Shown: one piece after another, positions 1-7,266 of the stretch
How positions within the stretch are numbered: the stretch's first letter is position 1
Layout: each line of letters begins with the position of its first letter
DNA from: Bacteroidales bacterium
GTDB taxonomy: Bacteria > Bacteroidota > Bacteroidia > Bacteroidales > UBA932
Direction of reading: 5' to 3'
Length of the DNA: 13,834 nt
NCBI GenBank assembly: GCA_009784635.1
Contig: WRBG01000034.1
Coordinates: forward strand, 1 to 13,834
Translations under genes and position numbers: made by a program
Notes under the pieces: generated by a model
The model's input: the letters and a program-made list of their open reading frames with translations, nothing else
What the model was told of the DNA's origin: nothing
Databases searched by the model: none

Positions 1-537
1 AGTGAGTTGTCCGAAAAAATCGGACAACTGAAACTTCCCGCCGCCGACGGTAAAAAATACCTTACCGACGTTGCCGATGTCGAGCAACTTTTCCGGCTTA
101 TACAGTCTGTTCCATCGCCCAGAGCCGAGCCTTTCAAGCAGTGGTTGGCGCAGTTGGGGCGCGAACGTCTTGAGGAAATTGACGACCCCGAACAGGGAAT
201 AGACCGCCTGTTGGAATATTACCACCGCAAGGGTTACTCCGAAGCATGGATTAACCAGCGACTGAAATCTATCGAAGTGCGAAGGGAACTGACCGACGAA
301 TGGGAGCGGCGCGGCGTGAAACGAGGGCAGGAGTTTGCAGCGCTAACCGACATCATTACGCATGAATGGTCGGGAATGACCACAAAGCAGTACAAGCAGT
401 TCAAAAACCTCAAAACCGAAAGCCTGCGCGACAATATGACCAATCTTGAATTGGTGCTCAACATGCTCGCAGAGGCTTCAACAACCGACTTGTCGCAAAA
501 AAAGCAACCAAAAACATTTTTAAGCAACCCCTTCTAA
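1..537 (+). CDS. BRO-family (Bro-N) protein, 5' end outside the window
   Basis: Partial gene. The frame is open from base 1 (codons for Ser-Glu precede the TTG at 7), so TTG 7 is an internal leucine codon and the true start lies upstream. The visible 178 residues match my memory of Bacteroidetes BRO-N proteins, often annotated as phage antirepressor-like or DinD-related: an ELSEKIGQLK-type segment, then TDVADVEQLFRLIQSVPSP, AEPFKQWLAQLGRERLEEI, WINQRLKSIEVRRELTDEW and a C-terminal LRDNMTNLELVLNMLAEAS block. The N-terminal half of the Bro-N fold is missing here. These proteins are thought to bind DNA and sit in prophages and other mobile islands; a precise role is not known. The protein ends shortly after a QPKTF motif, where relatives as I recall them continue with an ENKxxAxxGG tail of some 50 residues, so the 3' end looks truncated. 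A hairpin terminator follows at 579-610. Confidence 0.72.
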   Translation, partial: SELSEKIGQLKLPAADGKKYLTDVADVEQLFRLIQSVPSPRAEPFKQWLAQLGRERLEEIDDPEQGIDRLLEYYHRKGYSEAWINQRLKSIEVRRELTDEWERRGVKRGQEFAALTDIITHEWSGMTTKQYKQFKNLKTESLRDNMTNLELVLNMLAEASTTDLSQKKQPKTFLSNPF

Positions 538-578
538 GCCCCTTGTCCCCCAACAATCATACAATCAAACAACCCAAC

Positions 579-610
579 AAGGCTGTCTCAAATTCAAGGC
601 AGCCTTTTTT
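579..610 (+). terminator. Rho-independent terminator after the BRO gene
   Basis: Perfect 7-base arms AAGGCTG (579-585) and CAGCCTT (600-606) enclose a 14-base loop and run into six T residues (605-610). It lies 41 bases after the BRO stop, in the right orientation to end that transcript. The left arm continues as GGCTGTCTCAAA, which resembles the ends of some insertion sequences, so a mobile-element remnant is an alternative origin. Confidence 0.65.
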
Positions 611-820
611 GTGCCTTGCCTCCGCCCGTTCTGTTGCACTTCTGCCCCCGTGTTGTCCCGTCTCACCATCGCAAGCAAGGGTGCGGCAGACAACGGTAAA
701 AAGTGACTGACAATCGGACACATCTCGACAGTCGAGTGACTTTACACGTACACGGCTGCCTCTCATTTTCACGAATCGGAAAAAAATAGTACCTTCGCCA
801 TAGTTTTAAAACGTAAAAAT
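611..820. other. Intergenic stretch without a recognisable gene
   Basis: About 210 bases between the BRO terminator and the MNT gene. No convincing reading frame is present: the frames on both strands are short and lack family resemblance. It contains a perfect odd-centred palindrome, CTCGAC-A-GTCGAG (724-736), and a candidate promoter for the toxin-antitoxin genes at its right end. Nothing else is recognised. Confidence 0.5.
767..797 (+). promoter_or_regulatory. Candidate Bacteroidetes-type promoter for the MNT/HEPN pair
   Basis: TACCTTCG (790-797) differs at one position from the Bacteroidetes -7 consensus TAnnTTTG, and TTTC (767-770) lies 19 bases upstream where a TTTG -33 box is expected. 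The MNT start codon follows 23 bases after the -7 element. Spacing and position fit, but both boxes carry one mismatch. Confidence 0.4.
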
Positions 821-1114
821 GTGGACACACGAGTAGAATACATAAATATTTTGCAACGCTTCAAACAAGAGCATGGCGATGAATATGGCATCACACGCAT
901 AGGCATATTCGGTTCGGTGGCACGCAACGAACATACCCAAGAAAGTGATGTGGACGTTTTGGTGGAAGCGCCCGTATTGAGTTTGTTTTCACGCATAGGC
1001 ATCAAACATCAATTAGAAGAAATGATGGGTGTTCCGGTTGATGTGATACGCAAAACCGAGTATATGCGACCACGGTTTAAGGCAAGAGTAGAAAAGGAGG
1101 TGATATATGTATGA
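821..1114 (+). CDS. MNT-domain antitoxin (minimal nucleotidyltransferase, MntA-like)
   Basis: A 97-residue minimal nucleotidyltransferase. The catalytic motif GSx10DxD is complete: Gly31-Ser32, then Asp43 and Asp45, inside IGIFGSVARNEHTQESDVDV; the C-terminal part (GVPVDVIRKTEYMRPRFK) fits the family. Known members are the antitoxins of HEPN/MNT modules; MntA uses ATP to add AMP to a tyrosine in the RX4HXY motif of its HEPN partner and so blocks the toxin RNase. Start choice: GTG 821, because the overlapping ATG at 819 is in another frame that stops after four more codons, and no other early start gives a full N-terminus. The stop overlaps the start of the HEPN gene by eight bases (1107-1114), the usual arrangement for this pair. 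All catalytic residues are present, so the antitoxin looks functional although its toxin partner looks broken. Confidence 0.88.
   Translation: MDTRVEYINILQRFKQEHGDEYGITRIGIFGSVARNEHTQESDVDVLVEAPVLSLFSRIGIKHQLEEMMGVPVDVIRKTEYMRPRFKARVEKEVIYV
1095..1104 (+). promoter_or_regulatory. Perfect Shine-Dalgarno sequence before the HEPN start
   Basis: AGGAGGTGAT (1095-1104), a full match to the 16S rRNA 3' end, lies inside the end of the MNT gene with GGAGG ending six bases before ATG 1107. It decides the HEPN start. Such strong sites are uncommon in Bacteroidota, whose genes mostly use A/T-rich leaders; no other gene in the window has one. Confidence 0.7.
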
Positions 1115-1473
1115 CAAAACATTGGTAATAGACAGATTACGCGACATAGAGGAGGCATTGTTACATATCATAGACAGAACGTCTTGGATAAAGGCTGCCG
1201 AAGATTTTGCGACTACTCCCGCAGGAATAGACATGTTGGATGTGGCTACCATAAGACTAATGGCAGTTAGTGAAGAAATTGGACAGGCGTACCAAAGGAC
1301 AATTACTCGTTCATTATCCAAATATTGATTGGAAAAAAACTACGGACTTGAGGAATATTATTGCCCATGAATACTTCCATATTGATGCTGAAGAGATTTT
1401 CGATACTGTGCAAAATGATGTGCAACCTTTGTTAACGACCATACAGAAAATGATTGCCGATTTGGAAAAATGA
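1107..1473 (+). pseudogene. HEPN-domain toxin (HepT-like, DUF86), split by a frameshift
   Basis: The two halves of one HEPN protein lie in different frames. The first (from ATG 1107) reads MYDKTLVIDRLRDIEEALLH and continues to IRLMAVSEE near 1274, then runs into a stop at 1326-1328. The second, open from about 1270 in the +1 frame, reads KKLDRRTKGQLLVHYPNIDW and then DLRNIIAHEYFHIDAEEIF to a TGA at 1471-1473. Together they give about 120 residues, close to normal for the family. By comparison with family members as I recall them, a small net deletion (about 8 bases) near 1272-1278 explains the shift. HepT toxins are RNases with an RX4HXY active site; that motif (Arg at 1351, His at 1366, Tyr at 1372) is intact but lies only in the downstream half, which lacks the N-terminal helices. 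As written the toxin should be inactive. A sequencing error or true ribosomal frameshifting are alternatives. Confidence 0.8.
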
Positions 1474-1690
1474 ACACAAAGTGCCTGTCGATAACAAGGG
1501 TTTACCCCGCGGTGTTACTTCGCGATTGGCAGTCGGCACCGGAGGCTTCCCCAAATTAGGCTTCTATAACTTACCACTGTTTATCGGTTAGGTTAGTTGG
1601 GTAGTTTGTAAATAGTTATATTATTTTTTTTGTTAAATTTAAACAGTTTCTTAAACTTTCTTGCAGGGCATATGTCTCATATAGGTTGTA
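1474..1690. other. Intergenic stretch with a GC-richer island of unknown origin
   Basis: 217 bases between the HEPN pseudogene and the efflux operon. The left part (about 1485-1560) is clearly richer in G+C than the A/T-rich right part. It is open in two frames: one with an ATG at 1470 overlapping the HEPN stop (29 codons, stop at 1557-1559), another open to a TAG at 1589-1591 and ending in KLGFYNLPLFIG. Neither resembles a protein I know, so no gene is called. The right part holds a weak promoter candidate for the efflux operon. Confidence 0.45.
1597..1629 (+). promoter_or_regulatory. Weak promoter candidate for the RND efflux operon
   Basis: TTGG (1597-1600), 21 bases, then TATTTTTT (1622-1629) resembles the Bacteroidetes -33/-7 pair with one mismatch in each box. 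The A/T-rich leader up to ATG 1691 is about 60 bases. The region is so T-rich that chance matches are likely. Confidence 0.3.
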
Positions 1691-2803
1691 ATGCCGACTA
1701 ATATGAATAAACACATGCGTTCTCTGCTTTATTTTTGCATAGCCGTTGCCGTTTTGGCAGTGGCCGGGTATTATTTGTACACACGGGTAATATCGCCCCC
1801 GCCCAAGATGAATACGGCGGCTCCGGCGGCCAATCCCGGAGGAGGCAGAGGGGGAGGCGGACGTGCCTTGCCGGTTTCTGTGTACATAGCAAACTACAGC
1901 GACCTTTCCGATGGGGTATCTCGCGTGGGGTCGCTTTTGGCCAATGAGACGGTGGATTTAGCCAGCCAAACTTCGGGCAGGGTGGTGCTGATTAATTTTG
2001 AAGAAGGGCAATGGGTCGAACAAGGGACGTTGCTGGTAAAGATTGACGACTTGGATTTTCAAGCGCAACTTACCCGTGCCGAGCATCAATTTGCCTTGGC
2101 GGCCGAAAGGTTGAGGCGGCAGCAGATTCTGTTTGCAAGAGACGCCGTCAGCCGCGAGGCCTTTGACCAAGCCCAAACCGACTACAATATGATAGAGGCA
2201 GACATAGAGCTGTTAAAAGTCCGGATTGACCGCACCGAGATTCGGGCGCCGTTCAGCGGGGTTATAGGCTTTAGAACCATATCGTTAGGAGCTTATTTAC
2301 AGGCGGGAGCCAGAGTGGCGACGCTGGCGGATATTGCCACCCTAAAACTCGAATTTTCTATCCCCGAGAGAAATGTTTTTCGGAAGTTAGAAGGGGCGAC
2401 CGCTCGGTTTATGGTACAGGGAAGCGAAAAAGAGTATACGGCAAGAATATATGCTGTAGACCCTGTATTGGACGTCAGAACCCGGTCCGTTGTACTGAGG
2501 GCTTTATACGACAATCGGGATGGTTTGTTGCGTCCCGCGATGGCTGCCACAAGGATTGCTGTTGAAACCGAACGCACCCCGACCGCTCTATTGGTGCCCA
2601 GCGAAGCGGTGATTCCCGATGTGGATGGGCGTACGGTTTGGCTGGTGCGCAACAACAGGGCGGTGCAGGTGCCCGTTAAAACAGGAAATCGTACCGCCGA
2701 CATGGTAGAAATTTTAGAGGGAGTGGCAGCGGGAGATACGGTGATTACTTCCGGTTTGTTACAAATTCGACAAGGCCAAACGGTAGAGCCGGTTACTTTT
2801 TAA
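1691..2803 (+). CDS. RND efflux periplasmic adaptor (membrane fusion protein, AcrA/MdtA-like)
   Basis: 370 residues, normal for the family. It links an inner-membrane RND pump to an outer-membrane channel. Residues about 9-30 form a single N-terminal membrane anchor, followed by a linker rich in Pro, Ala and Gly (including GGGRGGGG, about 50-57). The lipoyl (barrel-sandwich) halves lie around residues 85-120 (ASQTSGRVVLINFEEGQWVE) and 180-215 (RTEIRAPFSGVIGFRTISLG), and the alpha-helical hairpin between them at about 122-178; the beta-barrel and membrane-proximal domains make up the rest. ATG 1691 is taken as the start; ATG 1703 would also keep the anchor and cannot be excluded. There is no lipobox Cys, so it should be anchored by its helix rather than by lipid. 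The pump gene follows after nine bases. Substrate unknown. Confidence 0.92.
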   Translation: MPTNMNKHMRSLLYFCIAVAVLAVAGYYLYTRVISPPPKMNTAAPAANPGGGRGGGGRALPVSVYIANYSDLSDGVSRVGSLLANETVDLASQTSGRVVLINFEEGQWVEQGTLLVKIDDLDFQAQLTRAEHQFALAAERLRRQQILFARDAVSREAFDQAQTDYNMIEADIELLKVRIDRTEIRAPFSGVIGFRTISLGAYLQAGARVATLADIATLKLEFSIPERNVFRKLEGATARFMVQGSEKEYTARIYAVDPVLDVRTRSVVLRALYDNRDGLLRPAMAATRIAVETERTPTALLVPSEAVIPDVDGRTVWLVRNNRAVQVPVKTGNRTADMVEILEGVAAGDTVITSGLLQIRQGQTVEPVTF

Positions 2804-2812
2804 ACAATAGCC

Positions 2813-5800
2813 ATGAATATTTCTACAACCAGCATCAAGCGTCCGGTATTGGCATCGGTACTAAATATCTTGATTGTCATTTTTGGGGTCATCGGTTTTA
2901 CCGGTCTGGGCGTTAGGGATTATCCCAGCGTGGATAATCCGGTGATTTCTGTGCGGGCTTCTTTTCCGGGCGCCAATGCAGACGTAATAGAGACCCAAAT
3001 TACAGAGCCTTTAGAGGCGGCGGTAAACGGGATTCCGGGTATTCGCTCCATTTCGAGTACCAGTCGGGACGGTTCCAGCAACATCACGATTGAGTTTAAT
3101 ATTGAGGTAGACTTGGAGACTGCGGCCAACGATGTGCGGGATAAAGTTTCGGGCGCGCAGCGGCGTCTGCCGCCCGACATGGACCCTGCGGTGGTAGAAA
3201 AATCCGATGCCGATTCTCAACCCATATTTTCCGTAACCCTGCAAAGCGAAAGCCGCTCCTTGATTGACTTGAGCGAATTTGCCGAGGTGAATTTTAAAGA
3301 ACGCCTGCAAACGGTTAGCGGCGTAAGTAATGTGGGCGTTTGGGGCTCAAAGCGTTATTCTGTGCGGATGCGCATGGACCCGCTTCTCTTGGCGGCCTAC
3401 AGGGTGACGCCTTTGGACGTGCGTCAAGCGGTAACCCGCGAAAATGTGGAACTGCCCTCCGGAATGATTGAGGGCGCCAATACCGAACTGACCGTGCGTA
3501 CCATGGGGCGTTTGCGTACCATAGAAGATTTTAACAATCTGATTGTGTTGCGCAACGGGGACAGGATTGTGCGCTTCTCCGACATCGGCGTGGCTGAGGT
3601 GGACGCAGAAAATACCCGCTCCATCATGAAGCGGGACGGCGTGCCCATGGTCTCCTGTAATATAGTGCCGCTGCCGGGGGCCAATTACATCAGTATTGTG
3701 GACGCAGCCACTAAAGTGGTGGAGGAGTTAAAAAAAGACCTTCCGCCCGACATAGAGGTGGGCATAGGCTTTGACAACACCAGATTTATCAGACAATCTA
3801 TTTCGGAGGTACAGCGCACTATTTTCTTGGCATTTTGCTTGGTGGTGCTGACTGTTTTCCTCTTTTTGAGAAATTGGAGAACCACCTTGATTCCCGTTGT
3901 GGCCATTCCGGTATCGTTGATTGGCTCCTTCTTTATCATGTACATAGCAGGTTTTACAATCAATATTTTGACTTTGTTGGCCGTGGTGCTTTCCATCGGC
4001 TTGGTGGTGGACGATGCCATTGTGGTGATGGAGAATATTTATGTCAAGATAGAGAAGGGGATGCATCCCTTTGAAGCGGGCATTAAAGGGTCAAAAGAGA
4101 TTCTCTTTGCCGTGGTTGTTTCCACGGTGACATTGATAGCGGTGTTTTCTCCGATTGTCTTCTTGCAGGGAGTAACCGGCCGCCTCTTTCGGGAGTTTAG
4201 TATTGTGATTGCCGGCGCAGTAACCCTTTCGAGTTTTGTAGCCCTCACGTTAACGGCCATGATGTCGTCTCGGCTGTTGGATGTGCGTGCTTCATCGGGA
4301 CGTTTTTACCGTTTCACCGAGCCGTTCTTTGCGTGGCTAAACCGCACATATGAAACCTCTTTGCGTAACTTCTTCAAGGTTCGGTGGGTCGCGTTGGTCA
4401 TATTGGTCGCCTGCTTGGGGATGGCGGCGTGGCTGTGGACATCCATTCCCTCAGAAATGGCTCCTATGGAAGACCGTTCCATGATTCAAGTTTCCTGCAC
4501 GGGGACAGAAGGCGCTACCTTTGATTATATGTTGCGTTATTCCGATATGCTCAGAGAGGTTATTGATGAGGCGGTGCCGGAGCAGAGATTTGTGATGCAG
4601 AACTTGGGTATGGGGGGGCGGAACCGCGCCAGTTTTCAGATACCTTTGGTGGACCCCGTAGACCGTGGCCGAAGCCAACAGGAGATTGCAGACGCACTGA
4701 CGCCCATAGTGGCACAATATACCGGCGCCCGCAGTTTTGTTACCCAGCAGCCGACTTTTGGCGGCAGACGTGGAGGTTTGCCCGTGCAGTATGTGATTCA
4801 AGGCAAGCACTTGGACTCATTAAAACGGGTGATTCCCATTTTTATGCAGGAGGTGGCGTTAAGCCCCGTATTTTCTAACTCCGACATAAACTTAAGGTTT
4901 ACAAAGCCGGAGTTGACGGTGCAAATTAATCGTGACCGCGCTTCCCTCCTTGGGGTAACGGTGCAGAATATTTCTCAGACGTTGCAATTGACCATGAGCG
5001 AGCAGCGGATTGGTTATTTTATCCGGAATGGAAAACAGTACCAAATTATGAGTCAGATTGACCGGAGCGACCGGAACCGGCCTACCAATTTGGCTAATAT
5101 TTATATACGGAACGATGTGGGAGAGTTAATCCAGTTAGATAATTTGGTTTCTATGCAGGAGAGCAGTACGCCGCCCCAGTTGTTTCGCTACAATCGTTTT
5201 GTTTCGGCTACGGTTTCTGCCGGATTGGCCCAAGGGCAGACGTTGGGGCAGGGAATTGCAGAAATGGACAGGATTGCAGCAAGGGTACTCAATCCCGACG
5301 ACTTCTCGACCGCACTCACCGGACAATCTAAAGACTTTGTAGAGAGTACCTCCAGTTTGATGTTTGCTTTTGTGCTGGCTTTGGTGTTGGCCTATTTAGT
5401 TTTAGCGGCCCAATTTGAGAGCTATCGCGACCCGCTTATCATTATGCTCACCGTTCCGCTGGCGTTGTTTGGCGCCTTGGTGTGCTTAAAGGTATTTGGG
5501 CAAACCTTAAACATCTTCAGCCAAATTGGGATTATTATGTTGATTGGCTTGGTGTCCAAGAACGGGATTTTGATTGTAGAATTTGCCAATCAGCGCAAAG
5601 CGGAGGGCCTCAACAGCCGCGAGGCGGTAAAGATTGCGGCGACTTCGCGTTTCAGACCGATTATAATGACCAGCCTGTCTACCGTTTTTGGCTTAATGCC
5701 CATGGCTATGGCTTCGGGTGCGGGGGCAGAGAGTCGTATTGCCATGGGTATTGCCGTGGTAGGCGGATTGTTTGTATCCACCTTCTTTACGCTCTATGTG

Positions 5801-5863
5801 ATTCCTGCCATGTACACCTTCATTTCTTCTGCCCGAATAAGGCAACAACCTCAAATTGATTAG
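2813..5863 (+). CDS. RND efflux pump, HAE1 family inner-membrane transporter
   Basis: 1016 residues, full length for the AcrB/MdtB-type hydrophobe/amphiphile efflux family. It takes up substrates from the periplasm or inner membrane and drives them out using the proton gradient. The N-terminus SIKRPVLASVLNILIVIFGV is the family TM1; the porter-domain signature FPGANADVIETQITEPLEAA follows. TM4 carries the proton-relay pair in SIGLVVDDAIVVMENIY (Asp400, Asp401, equivalent to AcrB D407/D408), and TM10 carries the matching lysine in LIGLVSKNGILIVEFANQ (Lys916, equivalent to AcrB K940). The second porter repeat begins after about residue 520, and the protein ends in the usual TM11-12 segment (TSLSTVFGLMPMAMASGAG, then FTLYVIPAMYTF). 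All key residues are present, so it should be active. It lies between its adaptor and channel genes with short spacers, indicating one operon. Substrate cannot be deduced from sequence. Confidence 0.95.
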   Translation: MNISTTSIKRPVLASVLNILIVIFGVIGFTGLGVRDYPSVDNPVISVRASFPGANADVIETQITEPLEAAVNGIPGIRSISSTSRDGSSNITIEFNIEVDLETAANDVRDKVSGAQRRLPPDMDPAVVEKSDADSQPIFSVTLQSESRSLIDLSEFAEVNFKERLQTVSGVSNVGVWGSKRYSVRMRMDPLLLAAYRVTPLDVRQAVTRENVELPSGMIEGANTELTVRTMGRLRTIEDFNNLIVLRNGDRIVRFSDIGVAEVDAENTRSIMKRDGVPMVSCNIVPLPGANYISIVDAATKVVEELKKDLPPDIEVGIGFDNTRFIRQSISEVQRTIFLAFCLVVLTVFLFLRNWRTTLIPVVAIPVSLIGSFFIMYIAGFTINILTLLAVVLSIGLVVDDAIVVMENIYVKIEKGMHPFEAGIKGSKEILFAVVVSTVTLIAVFSPIVFLQGVTGRLFREFSIVIAGAVTLSSFVALTLTAMMSSRLLDVRASSGRFYRFTEPFFAWLNRTYETSLRNFFKVRWVALVILVACLGMAAWLWTSIPSEMAPMEDRSMIQVSCTGTEGATFDYMLRYSDMLREVIDEAVPEQRFVMQNLGMGGRNRASFQIPLVDPVDRGRSQQEIADALTPIVAQYTGARSFVTQQPTFGGRRGGLPVQYVIQGKHLDSLKRVIPIFMQEVALSPVFSNSDINLRFTKPELTVQINRDRASLLGVTVQNISQTLQLTMSEQRIGYFIRNGKQYQIMSQIDRSDRNRPTNLANIYIRNDVGELIQLDNLVSMQESSTPPQLFRYNRFVSATVSAGLAQGQTLGQGIAEMDRIAARVLNPDDFSTALTGQSKDFVESTSSLMFAFVLALVLAYLVLAAQFESYRDPLIIMLTVPLALFGALVCLKVFGQTLNIFSQIGIIMLIGLVSKNGILIVEFANQRKAEGLNSREAVKIAATSRFRPIIMTSLSTVFGLMPMAMASGAGAESRIAMGIAVVGGLFVSTFFTLYVIPAMYTFISSARIRQQPQID

Positions 5864-5867
5864 TATC

Positions 5868-7256
5868 ATGAATGTTAAATCTAAAATAATCCTGATTGTT
5901 TTCCTTTTGGGTACCGGAATTTCCGGATGGGCCCAAGAGGTCAGATTGTTGGTTGAGCAAGGCGTCAGAACCTTGGATACGGCTTCTGTGCTGCCTTTGC
6001 CCTACGCCCAACACGAGATGGGATTGCATTATTCCCTAATGGACTGTATCGAGGTGGCTTTGGAAGAAAATTTTTCTGTACGGATTGCCCGAAACCAATT
6101 AGAAGTGGCTAAGAACAACGTAACGCTGGCGCCGTTTTTGCCCTCTTTAAGCGCGTCTGCCCGCCAACTCCAGACCAATAACCGCTCCAATGTGGAATAC
6201 GCCGATGATACCAAAGCGCAGACTGAATCCCGCACAGGTGAATACAGAGGTGGCCTAAACTTTTCATGGCGCCTGTTCGACGGTTTTGCCATGTTCTCCT
6301 CCCACGCCCGACAAAAGGAGTTGTTGCAGTCCGGCGAACTGAATTTTCGTTCCGGTGTAGAGGGCATGGTGATGGATTTGAGCAATCAGTATTACCAAAT
6401 CATTACCATCCAAAATCAAGTAAATTTAGTGCAGCAATTGGTCAATATTTCCCGCTTGAGGTACGAACACGCCCTGCTCAGATATGAACTCGGCAATATT
6501 TCGGGCTTAGAATGTCAACAGGCGAGGATTTATTTTAACGCCGATTCGTCGAGCTTGATTGTGCAAAGGCAGAACCTTAAAAATGCCTACATAAGGTTGT
6601 ACCGCACCATGGGCGTTCCCTATGACTCCAAAATTGTCATCCGCGACACCATTGTGCCCGAAAAAGGACTCATCTTAGACGATTTGTGGGCCTCTGCTTT
6701 GGAGAGAAATACAGAATTATTGTTGTTGAGGCAGGGGCAGGCGGTGTCTGAATACGACCTCCGTTTAGCCGGCGCGGCGCGTTATCCGACCCTCGATTTT
6801 TCTTCGAGCTATACCATTTCTGCCGTCAATACTCCGCTCGCAAACTCTGTCCGGTATAACGAAACCAACGGATATAACTGGGGATTCAACCTCTCCATCC
6901 CCATTTTTAACGGCTTTACCACCAATCGACAGATTAGAAATGCAAGGTTGGGCGTAGAGCGCACGGCCCTGCAATACGAGCAACGGGAGCAGTCCTTGTT
7001 AGGCGTGCTGCTTCAAGAGTACATCATCTACACAGATAACCTGCAAATGATTGATTTCGAGTCGCAAAATGCAGAAGTGGCCCATTCCAACGTAGAGGCT
7101 GCCATGGAGCGCTACCGCTTGGGGTCGCTTTCCGGAATTGAGTTCCGCGATATCCAGTTGGGCTACCTCAATGCCGTTGACCGCAAGTTACGGTCTATTT
7201 ATCAAGCAAAACTTTCCGAAGTAGCCTTGCTGCTGCTGGCAGGGGTGATTTTCTAA
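5868..7256 (+). CDS. TolC-family outer-membrane efflux channel
   Basis: 462 residues from ATG 5868, typical for TolC/OprM proteins. It forms the outer-membrane duct of the tripartite pump encoded just upstream. The start gives a clear signal peptide (MNVKSKIILIVFLLGTGISG, then WAQ, cleavage expected after Ala22 or near it). A TTG at 5856 in the same frame would overlap the pump gene and add four residues before the signal; it is less likely. Two OEP repeats are seen: one begins at MDCIEVALEENFSVRIARNQ and ends with a coiled-coil stretch, including LLRYELGNISGLECQQARIY; the second runs through LERNTELLLLRQGQAVSEYD to AMERYRLGSLSGIEFRDIQL near the C-terminus. The LGNISGLE / LGSLSGIE pair is the internal repeat typical of the family. 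There is no lipobox Cys, so it is not a lipidated OprM type. The gene starts four bases after the pump stop. Confidence 0.92.
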   Translation: MNVKSKIILIVFLLGTGISGWAQEVRLLVEQGVRTLDTASVLPLPYAQHEMGLHYSLMDCIEVALEENFSVRIARNQLEVAKNNVTLAPFLPSLSASARQLQTNNRSNVEYADDTKAQTESRTGEYRGGLNFSWRLFDGFAMFSSHARQKELLQSGELNFRSGVEGMVMDLSNQYYQIITIQNQVNLVQQLVNISRLRYEHALLRYELGNISGLECQQARIYFNADSSSLIVQRQNLKNAYIRLYRTMGVPYDSKIVIRDTIVPEKGLILDDLWASALERNTELLLLRQGQAVSEYDLRLAGAARYPTLDFSSSYTISAVNTPLANSVRYNETNGYNWGFNLSIPIFNGFTTNRQIRNARLGVERTALQYEQREQSLLGVLLQEYIIYTDNLQMIDFESQNAEVAHSNVEAAMERYRLGSLSGIEFRDIQLGYLNAVDRKLRSIYQAKLSEVALLLLAGVIF

Positions 7257-7266
7257 AAAGCAAAAA

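Noticed and set aside
7..9. TTG as a start codon of the BRO gene
   Set aside because: The frame is open before it and the preceding Ser-Glu codons fit the family, so the gene begins outside the window.
1013..1321. 102-codon minus-strand frame across MNT/HEPN
   Set aside because: It is antisense to two recognised domains and resembles no family.
1470..1559. 29-codon frame starting in the HEPN stop codon
   Set aside because: The ATGA overlap is tempting, but the peptide is short and unknown and the neighbouring frame is equally open; kept only as a finding on the region.
5856..5867. Upstream TTG start of the TolC-family gene
   Set aside because: It overlaps the pump gene and puts four residues before a signal peptide that starts properly at ATG 5868.
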